DNA of 64,000 bases from Enterocloster lavalensis (GTDB taxonomy: Bacteria; Bacillota; Clostridia; Lachnospirales; Lachnospiraceae), in assembly GCF_902364025.1 (NCBI RefSeq), contig NZ_CABJCG010000008.1:195897-259896 (forward strand), written 5' to 3'. A program made the translations under genes and the position numbers. Each line of letters begins with the position of its first letter. Within the stretch, counting starts at the first letter, position 1. Below, in pieces: positions 41,289 to 49,017 of the stretch. The notes beneath the pieces were generated by a model that was not told the DNA's origin, ran no database searches, and was given only the letters and a program-made list of their open reading frames with translations.

Positions 41289-41325
41289 AGCACTCATTTC
41301 AATACAAACAAGTGCTTTTAGCACT
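41289..41325. promoter_or_regulatory. operator candidate for the XRE regulator
   Basis: AGTGCT-TTT-AGCACT (41311-41325) is a perfect inverted repeat. A further AGCACTCATTT half-site at 41289 repeats the sequence at 41320, with 31 bp (about three helical turns) between them. It lies between the c-di-GMP gene and the XRE gene, so it could regulate one or both. Confidence 0.55.
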
Positions 41326-41373
41326 CATTTTTATGTCTGACATGGCCTATCATAAGAAACGGAGGATATTGTC

Positions 41374-41697
41374 ATGACTGATAACTTCATTGGCGAACGG
41401 TTCTCCCAATTAAGGGAGGCTCGCAACGTTTCTGCCCGGAAAATGAGCCTGGACTTAGGCCATAGCACCAGTTACATGAATGCGATCGAAGCTGGCAGAA
41501 AGCTTCCGTCCCTATCGGAATTCCCCTATCTGTGCGAATACCTGGGAATCAAACCCCGGGAATTTTTTGACGATCGAAAGCCCTCCCTGAAACAGATGCG
41601 GGCAATCGAGGCAATCTACGAGATGTCCGAAAAAGACGTGGCGCTTCTGTTGGAAATCATCGAGAAACTCAACTTATACGGCACCTCCAAGCGCTGA
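41374..41697 (+). CDS. XRE-family helix-turn-helix regulator
   Basis: 107 residues, ATG behind CGGAGGATATTGTC. The N-terminal ~60 residues are a Cro/C1-type HTH (RFSQLREARNVSARKMSLDL, then GHSTSYMNAIEAGRKLPSL). The C-terminal part contains a short helical region (IEAIYEMSEKDVALLLEIIE) likely used for dimerisation. This small regulator type is common in Lachnospiraceae. It is divergent from the large c-di-GMP gene with a palindromic operator candidate in between. Confidence 0.9.
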   Translation: MTDNFIGERFSQLREARNVSARKMSLDLGHSTSYMNAIEAGRKLPSLSEFPYLCEYLGIKPREFFDDRKPSLKQMRAIEAIYEMSEKDVALLLEIIEKLNLYGTSKR

Positions 41698-41721
41698 CGC
41701 GCATTTGACTGGCACAATGCT

Positions 41722-41760
41722 TTGAACGGCTTCGCTCCTCGACGAGCGGGCCGTTTTCCG
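41722..41760 (+). terminator. terminator of the XRE gene
   Basis: AACGG...GCTC-CTCGAC-GAGC...CCGTTTTCCG: an interrupted stem with a T-run, 25 bp after the stop codon. Confidence 0.65.
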
Positions 41761-41852
41761 TTTCGCTGCGGGCAGAGGGGGAATTCGGAACGAACTTGAT
41801 TTTTGTCCGGGATTCGATTAGAATGAAGGGGCACAGAGGAGAATAAACGGAT

Positions 41853-42959
41853 ATGATACGAATTGAACACCCCATCGAATTTCAGGATACATATGATTTG
41901 ACGCGGATCGGCAGTTTGGACGAACTGCTCTTTTTTGATATTGAGACCACCGGATTTTCCGGTGACACCTCCAGCCTGTACCTGATCGGCTGCACCTGGC
42001 ACCGGGACGGCCGCTGGAACATGACCCAGTATTTCGCCGACGGGCCGGAGGCGGAGCGCCAGGCGCTGACGGAATTTTTTGAAATGCTGAAGCATTACCG
42101 GGTGCTGGTGCATTTTAACGGGGACGGCTTTGACATCCCCTACCTTCTGAAGCGCTGCGCCCACCACAAGCTGAATTACAGCTTTGACGGTCTGGTCAGC
42201 CTGGACATTTATAAGAAAATACGCCCCCTCAAAAAGCTGTTGGGCCTGGACAGTTTAAAGCAGAAGGCCATTGAGCGCTTCCTGGGCGTGGACCGCACCG
42301 ACGTGTTCTCCGGCGGCGAACTGATCGAGGTTTACAAGGAATACCTGCGCTCCCGGGATGACCGCCTGTTTCATCTGCTGATCCTGCACAATGAGGACGA
42401 CTTAAAGGGTATGCCCTGCATCCTGCCCATACTGAATTACCCGGACCTGCTGGAGGGCCCGCTCTCCCTGGCCGGTCACAGCCGCGCCAGCCTGCGCGAC
42501 ATCTTCGGCCGGGAGGCCCCCATGCTGGACCTCTGTTTTGAGAGTCCCTGCTCGGTGCCCGTGGGCTTCGAGGCGGAGAACGGCCTGGTAAATATGAGCC
42601 TGGAAAAAAATCTCCTGAAATTTCGGATTGAACTGTACGAGGGAGAACTGAAATTTTTCTACCCCAATTATAAGGATTATTTTTACCTCCCCCTGGAGGA
42701 CACCGCGGTGCACAAAAGCGTGGGCGAGTTCGTGGACAAATCCGCCCGGGTGCGCGCCACCGCCAAGACCTGCTACACGCGCAAAAACGGCCTGTTTGTC
42801 CCGCAGTTTGAACCGCTGTGGGAACCGGCCTTAAAACGGGAATTCAAAGACCCCGTAAGCTTCACGGAGTACCGCCGCGAGCTGTTTGAGCAGCCGGAGA
42901 CTGCGCAGCAGTATGGAAGGCAGCTTATGCGGTATGTAACTGGGAAGGGCTGGGGGTAA
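41853..42959 (+). CDS. YprB-type ribonuclease H-like domain protein
   Basis: 368 residues, ATG behind GAGGAGAATAAACGGAT. The N-terminal half is an exonuclease-type RNase H fold: LLFFDIETTGFSGDTSSLYL (DxE motif), HFNGDGFDIPYLLKRC with the second Asp, and a late HNEDDLKGM with the last acidic residues. This matches the predicted 3'-5' exonuclease superfamily of B. subtilis YprB. The C-terminal ~170 residues have no recognised domain. The first half should bind two metal ions; DNA or RNA as substrate is unknown. It is a single gene downstream of the XRE gene and is followed by a strong terminator. Confidence 0.88.
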   Translation: MIRIEHPIEFQDTYDLTRIGSLDELLFFDIETTGFSGDTSSLYLIGCTWHRDGRWNMTQYFADGPEAERQALTEFFEMLKHYRVLVHFNGDGFDIPYLLKRCAHHKLNYSFDGLVSLDIYKKIRPLKKLLGLDSLKQKAIERFLGVDRTDVFSGGELIEVYKEYLRSRDDRLFHLLILHNEDDLKGMPCILPILNYPDLLEGPLSLAGHSRASLRDIFGREAPMLDLCFESPCSVPVGFEAENGLVNMSLEKNLLKFRIELYEGELKFFYPNYKDYFYLPLEDTAVHKSVGEFVDKSARVRATAKTCYTRKNGLFVPQFEPLWEPALKREFKDPVSFTEYRRELFEQPETAQQYGRQLMRYVTGKGWG

Positions 42960-42976
42960 TTGTCAAAAAATTGTTC

Positions 42977-43036
42977 ATCAAAAAAGCTGCGCCGCAAGCC
43001 CCGGAATCTCCGAAACGCTTGCAGCGCAGCTTTTAT
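42977..43036. terminator. strong bidirectional terminator
   Basis: AAAAAGCTGCGCCGCAAGC and GCTTGCAGCGCAGCTTTT form a stem of about 17 bp with one mismatch. It lies between the convergent YprB-type gene and the OFA transporter gene and has T-runs on both sides. Confidence 0.85.
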
Positions 43037-43107
43037 TGGATGCAATGGGCCGCTGGCGCAGCCTGCGGGCGATTGTCTGGATGCAATGGACCGCTGGCGC
43101 AGCCTGC
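43037..43107. repeat. 30-bp direct repeat beside the terminator
   Basis: TGGATGCAATGGGCCGCTGG at 43037 and TGGATGCAATGGACCGCTGG at 43078, each followed by CGCAGCCTGC; 41 bp apart with a single mismatch in 30 bp. Possibly a remnant of a dispersed repeat or a secondary transcription stop. Confidence 0.75.
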
Positions 43108-43114
43108 TCGTCTA

Positions 43115-44335
43115 TCAAGCCGCTTCCATCTTCTCCGCCATCCTCTTCGCAATCACAATCAACGCAATGGCCGCCACCGCCAGCGCCGCGGAGCCGATAA
43201 AGCCCATGGTATACTTCCCGGTGGTGTCATAGAAGTAGGCGCTGATCTTCGGCCCAACGAAAGCGCCGATGCCGTATCCGATAAAGATCAGGCCATAGTT
43301 CCGGTTATAATATTTTGACCCGAAGATCATGCGCACCATGGGCGCGAACACCACCAGAAGGCCGCCGAAGGAGAATCCCACCAGCACCACGCAGAGGATG
43401 AAGAACGGCAGGCTGGAGGCCTGGGTCAGCATCAGCATGGAAATGCCGTTGATAATCATCAGCAGAATCAGGCTGTTCCAGCCCTTCAGGACGTCGTAGA
43501 TAAACCCGAAGCCGATCCGCCCGCACATGTTGGACAGGGTCATGATGGAAACGCACAGGGCCGCGGTCATGGCGGTCTGGCCTACCTGGCGCTGGGCGAT
43601 GGGGCTGGTGAAGCTGACCATCATGGTGCCCGCCGCATTTGCGAAAATAAACATCAGGAGCAGCACCCAGAACACCGGGGTCTTACACATCTGTCCCAGG
43701 CTGTAATCCCTGGTTTTAAGCACCTTCGCCTGCTCGGCGGACGGCTTCCAGCCCTCGGGCATCCATCCTTCCGGACAGGGCACGATCATCCAGGCCACCG
43801 CGCCCACGCCGATCAGGAACACGATTCCCAGAATCCGGCAGGTCATCTGCGCCCCATAGCGCTCGATCAGCGCCTGGGCGATGGGGCTCATGATGAAGGG
43901 TCCGCAGGAGGCCCCGGCCTGTACCAGGCCGGAAATGGACCCGGAGCGGTCCGGGAACCATTTTAACGCCGTGGGCAGGCAGGCCGGGTAAATCATACCG
44001 CCGCCCGCGCCGGCCATCAGCCCGTAAAAGATGTAGAGCTGCGGGATGCTGCCCGCGAAGCCGGTGAGGAACCAGCCCCCCGCAAACAGGCACAGGCCCA
44101 TGTATATGGTCATTCTGGGGCTGAATTTCTCTGCAAGGGACCCGCCGATAAAACCCACGGCGCAGTAGGTGAACATGTAAATGGTGTAGGCCAGGGCGAA
44201 ATCCGAGTCGCTCCAGCCGAACTTTGTGGTTAACGGGATACAGAACAGGCTGAAATAAGCGGTTGCCGAGGTAAACAGGCTTTGCAGCCACACCCCCGCG
44301 AATACTCTCCAGCGCGTTGCCTTTGTGATCTTCAT
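43115..44335 (-). CDS. OFA-type MFS transporter (oxalate/formate antiporter family)
   Basis: 406 residues, ATG 13 nt after GAGGAG (an out-of-frame ATG intervenes). About 12 membrane segments; the first half shows SLFCIPLTTKFGWSDSDFAL and LMAGAGGGMIYPACLPTALK, and the second GRIGFGFIYDVLKG, typical of OxlT-like carriers that exchange carboxylates. It is the last gene of the MerR-linked dehydrogenase operon, 32 bp after the GPH gene, and could export an organic acid formed by the two dehydrogenases. That is inference. Confidence 0.9.
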   Translation of the reverse strand: MKITKATRWRVFAGVWLQSLFTSATAYFSLFCIPLTTKFGWSDSDFALAYTIYMFTYCAVGFIGGSLAEKFSPRMTIYMGLCLFAGGWFLTGFAGSIPQLYIFYGLMAGAGGGMIYPACLPTALKWFPDRSGSISGLVQAGASCGPFIMSPIAQALIERYGAQMTCRILGIVFLIGVGAVAWMIVPCPEGWMPEGWKPSAEQAKVLKTRDYSLGQMCKTPVFWVLLLMFIFANAAGTMMVSFTSPIAQRQVGQTAMTAALCVSIMTLSNMCGRIGFGFIYDVLKGWNSLILLMIINGISMLMLTQASSLPFFILCVVLVGFSFGGLLVVFAPMVRMIFGSKYYNRNYGLIFIGYGIGAFVGPKISAYFYDTTGKYTMGFIGSAALAVAAIALIVIAKRMAEKMEAA

Positions 44336-44367
44336 AGCATTTTTCTCCTCATTTATGATTGTCGTTG

Positions 44368-45774
44368 TTAAGCGCGCTCCATTTCCTGACGGCGGTGCCG
44401 CTCGTTCAATATGTTCATGATCCCGTCATACTCCCGGTCCAGCTTGTAAAAGGCCAGCAATCCCAGAAGCGCCAGGAACACCACCATGGGCGCGTAGTAG
44501 AACATGATACGGATTCCCCGCATAGCCGACTCGCTCTGTACGGCCAGGGAGCCGTCGTACCCGTAGGCGCCCAGCACCCAGCCGATAAAGGCCGAAGCCA
44601 GGGCGGAGCCGACCCGCACGCCCAGGGAGGCCGCCGAGTAGACGAATCCCTCGGCTCTGGTACCGGTCCGGTACTCCCCGTACTCGATGCTGTCCGCGAT
44701 CATTCCGAACTTGGTTGCGGAGACGCAGGCCACGCCCATTCCCCGCAGGATCAGACCCAGGTACATGGCGGTCAGGGAGGTTTCCGCCGTGAGCATCAGG
44801 ATCACCTGCCCCAAAAGCCCCATGCCCACGCCGCCGTACAGCGCCACGTTCCGCTTGCCGATGCGTTTCACCACGGGGATGATCAGCAGGGGCACGATGA
44901 TGGCCGCAAAGGTGGAGCACATCATCATGGAACGGTTTCTGCCCTCGTTTTGGATCACGTATTTGGCAAAGTACAGGTTCATCCCGTAGAGACTGGTCAT
45001 TGCGGTATAGAAAATGTTGACCATCAGCATAATGAACCAGTATTTGTTGGCACACAGGATCTGAAAGCCCTGCTTTAAGGTGATGGAGGACTTCTTTCCC
45101 GTCCGCTGCTCCATCACGCCGCTGCCCACCCGCTCCTTGCAGCCGTAGAAGGTGAACCAGAACAGGCCGATGGACACCAGGCCGATCATCAGGAAGGTCC
45201 TCTGCCATCCCTGCGCCCCGCCGCCGAAGAATTCCACCAGATCCGGCGCGTAGGAGCTGATCAGAAACACCCCCAGAGCGCCGAAGCTGGCCCGGCAGAT
45301 GGAGAGGATGGAACGCTCGTTCTGGCTGTTGGTCATCACGCTGCTGAGCACGCCGTAAGGCACGTTCATGGAGGTGAAAATGGTGGTGGCCATCAGGTTG
45401 TAGGAGATAAAAGCGTAAATCACCCGCCCCGTCTCCCCCAGATCCGGCACTGTGAAAAGCAGCATGCTACCCACGCAGTAGGGGATCGCCATCCACAGAA
45501 GCCAGGGCCTGGCCTTTCCCAGAGGGGAGTGCACGTTCTCGATCACATATCCCATGAGCATGTCCGAGATACCGTCAAAAATCTTGCTCAGCAGCAGAAT
45601 GGTCCCCACCGTTGCCGCGCTGATGCAGGCCACGTCCGTGTAAAAGAACACGATGTAGGACCCGATGGCCCCGTAGATAAAGCAGAAGGAGAAATCCCCG
45701 ATGCCGTAGCTGAAATATTCCATCAAACCGATCTTTTTCGATTTGGGGACATTTTGAATCCCAAAGTTTCCCAT
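44368..45774 (-). CDS. GPH-family sugar/glycoside symporter
   Basis: 468 residues, ATG behind AAGGCGGGGAAACGAAT. Twelve membrane segments. Family motifs are SKIFDGISDMLMGYVIEN, with the charged pair expected in helix II, GKARPWLLWMAIPY, and in the second half ADSIEYGEYRTGTRAEGF. It imports a sugar, glycoside or related polyol with a cation. It is the second GPH carrier in this window, not closely similar to the one at 21662-23107, and probably brings in the substrate for the adjacent dehydrogenases. Confidence 0.92.
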   Translation of the reverse strand: MGNFGIQNVPKSKKIGLMEYFSYGIGDFSFCFIYGAIGSYIVFFYTDVACISAATVGTILLLSKIFDGISDMLMGYVIENVHSPLGKARPWLLWMAIPYCVGSMLLFTVPDLGETGRVIYAFISYNLMATTIFTSMNVPYGVLSSVMTNSQNERSILSICRASFGALGVFLISSYAPDLVEFFGGGAQGWQRTFLMIGLVSIGLFWFTFYGCKERVGSGVMEQRTGKKSSITLKQGFQILCANKYWFIMLMVNIFYTAMTSLYGMNLYFAKYVIQNEGRNRSMMMCSTFAAIIVPLLIIPVVKRIGKRNVALYGGVGMGLLGQVILMLTAETSLTAMYLGLILRGMGVACVSATKFGMIADSIEYGEYRTGTRAEGFVYSAASLGVRVGSALASAFIGWVLGAYGYDGSLAVQSESAMRGIRIMFYYAPMVVFLALLGLLAFYKLDREYDGIMNILNERHRRQEMERA

Positions 45775-45789
45775 ATTCGTTTCCCCGCC

Positions 45790-46602
45790 TTATGCCTGCA
45801 GCGTGCCCAGGTCCAGGGCCACGGCTCTTCCGTTGAATTTTCCCGCCGCCCGGCTGGTTCCCATCCAGTAAACCATGTCGGAGATATCCTCCACGTCCAG
45901 GAAGGGCACACCCTCGTACATTTCCCGGTAATCCTTGAAATGATTGCCTGTGGACTCGTTGATAAACTCAACATAGGACTGAGTCTCGCACATGGGCGTC
46001 TTGACCTTGGTGGGGCACAGGGCGTTGACAATGATGCCCTTGCCGCCCGCTTCCTTGGCCAGCGTTTTGGTCAGGCCCAGAACGCCCCACTTTGCCATGC
46101 AGTAGGTGGCAAGTTTGGGCGTTCCGTAGAGGCCGCTGGTGGAGGAAATGTTGATGATGCGGCCGAAGCCCTGCCGGATCATATACTGGGCCGCGTATTT
46201 ATCCGTGCGCCAGGTGCCGATTAAGTCGATGTTGATCACCTTTTCCACCTGCTCGTCGGTCAGCTCCCAGGTGTAGCCGAAATTGATCACACCGGCGTTG
46301 GCGATCACCACGTCCAGGCGGCCGAACCGCTCCCAGGCCGAGGCGAACAGGTTCTCCATGTCCGGGGTGCTGCAGATATTGGCTTTGACCGCCAGCACCT
46401 CGGCCCCCAGCTGTTCCAGATGGGTTATGGTTTCCTGGTAACGCGCATCCGCAGGGTCCAGCATATCCGCCAGCACCACGTTGAAACCGTTCTCCGCAAA
46501 CTTCACCGCGTGGGCCCTCCCCTGGCCCATGGCTCCTCCGGTGATCAGGACGACTTTTTTCGATTGGGGATTTGTAACTTCATGATTTGTTGCTTCATTC
46601 AT
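45790..46602 (-). CDS. SDR-family dehydrogenase (mycofactocin-coupled/carveol-type subgroup likely)
   Basis: 270 residues, ATG behind CATAAGGAGTGAATCACT. Rossmann motif ITGGAMGQGRAHAVKFAE, NAG in VIANAG, catalytic Ser in NISSTSG and YxxxK in ATYCMAKWG. The GQGRAHAV sequence, the NPT-like LCPTKVKTPMC and the insertion before the C-terminus (MYEGVPFLDVEDISDMVYWM) resemble SDRs annotated as carveol dehydrogenase or mycofactocin-coupled, in which the nicotinamide cofactor is bound tightly. It oxidises a secondary alcohol. It belongs to the operon with the Zn-dependent dehydrogenase (137 bp upstream). Confidence 0.88.
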   Translation of the reverse strand: MNEATNHEVTNPQSKKVVLITGGAMGQGRAHAVKFAENGFNVVLADMLDPADARYQETITHLEQLGAEVLAVKANICSTPDMENLFASAWERFGRLDVVIANAGVINFGYTWELTDEQVEKVINIDLIGTWRTDKYAAQYMIRQGFGRIINISSTSGLYGTPKLATYCMAKWGVLGLTKTLAKEAGGKGIIVNALCPTKVKTPMCETQSYVEFINESTGNHFKDYREMYEGVPFLDVEDISDMVYWMGTSRAAGKFNGRAVALDLGTLQA

Positions 46603-46739
46603 AGTGATTCACTCCTTATGTATGGTTTTTCATCTTGTCTTGAATGGTTAATGTCCGGGACCTCCGGGCGCGGGCTGCAGTGTGCGCCCCGGCACGCAAA
46701 ACGGCGCGGTCCGCAACCGTGGTAAAGGCCGTTTCTAAG

Positions 46740-47777
46740 TCAGGGCACCAGCACGATCCGGTAGCCGCTCCCGGACTCCGCCATGGCAAAGGCCTCCTCC
46801 CAACGCTCCAGTGGGAACACGGCAGACACCAGCTTATCCGCATGGACCGCGTTCTGGGCGAACAGCGTCATCAGGCGCTGCCAGGATTGGTGGGAACTGC
46901 CCATACTCACATTCAACCGAATCTCCTTCATCACCAGCTGATCCATCGGGAACTCAATGGGGCGGCCGAACAGCCCCAGCTGCCCGATCTGCCCGCCTCT
47001 GCGGCAGATTTCAATGGCGGATTTGAGGGCGGGCACAGCGCCTGAACACTCCAATACCACGTCTGCCCCGTAAGGGTTATACTTTAAAACCAGCTTCTTC
47101 AAAACTGCCGGGTCCGCGCAGCAGGCATCCGCCCCGTTCTCCATCGCCAAATCAAGCCGCTCCTGATCCTTTGGAACGCCGCTTACGATCACAAACGCTC
47201 CAGCGGCCTTGGCCATCTGGGCCGCGGCCTGGCCCAGGGCGCCGGGTCCCATCACCACCACCACGTCGCCGCCGCGGATCTCGCACTGGTCGAACACCAG
47301 GTGGGCGGCGCAGGACATGGGCTCACAGACCGCCATATAGTTCTGATCCCGGTGATTATCCGGGATCCGGTAACAGATGGAGGCCGGGATCACAATGTAA
47401 TCCGCCATGGCCCCATTAAATCCCGATCCAACGGAGCGCCGCTGTTCGCAGCGCATGAGATATCCGCTCTTGCAGGCCGGACATTGCCCACAGGTGGAAG
47501 TGGCCGTCATGGCCGTCACCTGATCTCCCACCGCAAATCCGGCCGCCTGCGCTCCCACCTCCACCACGTCCCCAAAAAACTCATGCCCCAGGGTCACCGG
47601 CGGATAATGAAGATACTCGTCCCGGCGGATGTGCACATCCGTGCCGCAGATCGCGCAGGCCCTCACCCGGACCAGCAGTTGGTCCCCCGCCGGTTTTGGC
47701 ACTGAGACCTGTTCCAGCGTCAATCCCTCCGGCCCGGGGGCCGATTTCACCAGCGCCCTCATCATCGTCTCTTTCAT
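46740..47777 (-). CDS. zinc-dependent medium-chain alcohol/polyol dehydrogenase
   Basis: 345 residues from the ATG at 47777-47775, 7 nt after GGAGGG; two upstream starts are too close to that site. Medium-chain dehydrogenase layout: CAICGTDVHIRRDEY and LGHEFFGDVVEVG with the catalytic-zinc Cys and His-Glu, a structural-zinc segment CGQCPACKSGYLMRC with four Cys, and the NAD-binding GPGALGQAAAQMAK. Resembles sorbitol, threonine and L-idonate type dehydrogenases. First gene of the operon after a MerR-type promoter; works with the SDR and two transporters to oxidise an imported alcohol or sugar. Confidence 0.92.
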   Translation of the reverse strand: MKETMMRALVKSAPGPEGLTLEQVSVPKPAGDQLLVRVRACAICGTDVHIRRDEYLHYPPVTLGHEFFGDVVEVGAQAAGFAVGDQVTAMTATSTCGQCPACKSGYLMRCEQRRSVGSGFNGAMADYIVIPASICYRIPDNHRDQNYMAVCEPMSCAAHLVFDQCEIRGGDVVVVMGPGALGQAAAQMAKAAGAFVIVSGVPKDQERLDLAMENGADACCADPAVLKKLVLKYNPYGADVVLECSGAVPALKSAIEICRRGGQIGQLGLFGRPIEFPMDQLVMKEIRLNVSMGSSHQSWQRLMTLFAQNAVHADKLVSAVFPLERWEEAFAMAESGSGYRIVLVP

Positions 47778-47924
47778 TTTCATTCCCTCCAACTGGATTT
47801 AATCGATTGGACTTCTCTCATTCCATTTTTTGTCAAAAAAATAACAAATCCGGGTGAAAAAATTGCGTTTCCCTCTGCCACGGAATCTTCCATCCGCCAG
47901 GAAACGGCCGTTCTCTCTGCTATT

Positions 47925-47955
47925 ACTATAAGGATTCAAGGGGTTTTAGAGTCAA
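47925..47955 (-). promoter_or_regulatory. MerR-type promoter with 19-bp spacer
   Basis: Minus strand: -35 TTGACT (47955-47950), 19-bp spacer, -10 TATAGT (47930-47925). MerR-family activators work on such over-long spacers. The spacer ACTCTAAAACCCCTTGAATC resembles the dyad upstream of merR. The start codon of the dehydrogenase gene is about 140 bp downstream. Confidence 0.7.
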
Positions 47956-47964
47956 GAGAAAAAA

Positions 47965-48003
47965 ACAGACAAAAAATGCAGGATATTTTTTACTATCCTG
48001 CAC
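47965..48003 (-). terminator. terminator of merR
   Basis: Minus strand: TGCAGGATA (48002-47994), 8-nt loop, TATCCTGCA, then TTTTTTGTC. The 303-bp gap between 47777 and 48081 holds this terminator, the MerR-type promoter and the operon leader. Confidence 0.9.
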
Positions 48004-48080
48004 AAAAGAATCTTCGTATGAATGATTAACAATCCCGCTCAGATGAGCGGCAGCGGGCGGCCGGGGCGGAAAGGGGAGTG

Positions 48081-48905
48081 TTATTCGCTCCAGGGCCGTT
48101 TGATGGGCAGCCAGACGATATGCCAGTTGAAATACTCGTCCTCGGGTTTGGTCATACACACCACCTGGGTAACGATATCCCCCTGCAGCTCCAGACCGTT
48201 GCTTTTCAGATAATCCAGGCTATCCTTTAAACTGTTCAGGGACAGATACTGGCCGGATCGGGAGGGGAGGCAGGTGTGCACGCAAAGGCAGGGCGGATAA
48301 TACTGGACCTGGTCCGTTTCCTCCACCTCCAGAAACTGGGCGTACTCCTCGTTGAGGCCCATGCCGAAGTCAAATCCGGTCTCCCCCTTCCGGATCTCCT
48401 CCTCGTAGAACACCGCGCAGGAGTAGACAAAGGGCGTCTTTCCCGCCCACTCCTCGATCAGCTTCAGTTCCTCTTTGGAGCGGCAGAGCGTGTAGTTTTT
48501 CTGGGTATTCATGCGGTAAATACCGGGCCGCTCCTCGATGCGGTATTGTCCCACGCTGTTTACGGCGTCCTCCAGCATGGCCTGGCTCTGGCGGATTCGC
48601 TTCAGCAGATTGATCTGTCGGACGATCTCCCGCTGGATTCCGGCCTCCTGCATGCCCATCTGCTCCTGAATCCCGGGCAGCTCCCGGCTGCGGAACAGGT
48701 CCGCCACCTCCTCCAGCGAGAAGCCGTAATTCTGGTAATGGCGCGCCCGCAGCAGCATGTGGAAATCCCAGGTATTGTAATAGCGGTAGCCGGTCTCCGG
48801 GTCCCGAACCGGCTGAATGATATTCCGGCTCTCATAGTACCGGATGGCCTCCGCCGAGATCCCCAGAAGCCTGGCCATGGTGCCGATGCTGTATTTCTGA
48901 TACAT
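48081..48905 (-). CDS. MerR-family transcriptional regulator with effector-binding domain
   Basis: 274 residues from the ATG at 48905-48903 behind GAAAGGGGAGCAACC. The N-terminal HTH (SIGTMARLLGISAEAIRYYE, then RNIIQPVRDPETGYRYY) is followed by a coiled-coil linker and a C-terminal ~150-residue ligand domain similar to the GyrI/BmrR-type effector fold. MerR proteins untwist promoters with 19-20 bp spacers; exactly such a promoter follows this gene and drives the dehydrogenase/transporter operon. A perfect 11-bp inverted repeat lies directly before its own start. The inducer is unknown, presumably a small organic molecule. Confidence 0.92.
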   Translation of the reverse strand: MYQKYSIGTMARLLGISAEAIRYYESRNIIQPVRDPETGYRYYNTWDFHMLLRARHYQNYGFSLEEVADLFRSRELPGIQEQMGMQEAGIQREIVRQINLLKRIRQSQAMLEDAVNSVGQYRIEERPGIYRMNTQKNYTLCRSKEELKLIEEWAGKTPFVYSCAVFYEEEIRKGETGFDFGMGLNEEYAQFLEVEETDQVQYYPPCLCVHTCLPSRSGQYLSLNSLKDSLDYLKSNGLELQGDIVTQVVCMTKPEDEYFNWHIVWLPIKRPWSE

Positions 48906-48921
48906 GGTTGCTCCCCTTTCC

Positions 48922-48946
48922 AAACTCTCAAATCGTTTGAGAGTTT
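48922..48946. promoter_or_regulatory. perfect dyad before merR
   Basis: AAACTCTCAAA-TCG-TTTGAGAGTTT, arms of 11 bp. The minus strand ACTCTCAAACGATTTGA aligns with ACTCTAAAACCCCTTGA of the MerR-type promoter at 47925-47955. It ends 17 bp before the ATG. Confidence 0.65.
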
Positions 48947-48958
48947 ACAGGCATATAA

Positions 48959-48982
48959 GTGGGCGGTCTGTCCACCGCCCAC
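48959..48982 (-). terminator. hairpin downstream of the Rpn-family gene
   Basis: GTGGGCGGT-CTGTCC-ACCGCCCAC, a 9-bp GC-rich stem; on the minus strand followed by TTATATG, so only a weak terminator. Confidence 0.5.
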
Positions 48983-49017
48983 ATGTCCCGCCGGTTCCCG
49001 GCAGATAATCTCTACGA

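Noticed and set aside
48922..48946. Terminator between the Rpn gene and merR
   Set aside because: The perfect dyad is not followed by a T-run on either strand and lies next to the merR ribosome binding site; an operator role fits better.
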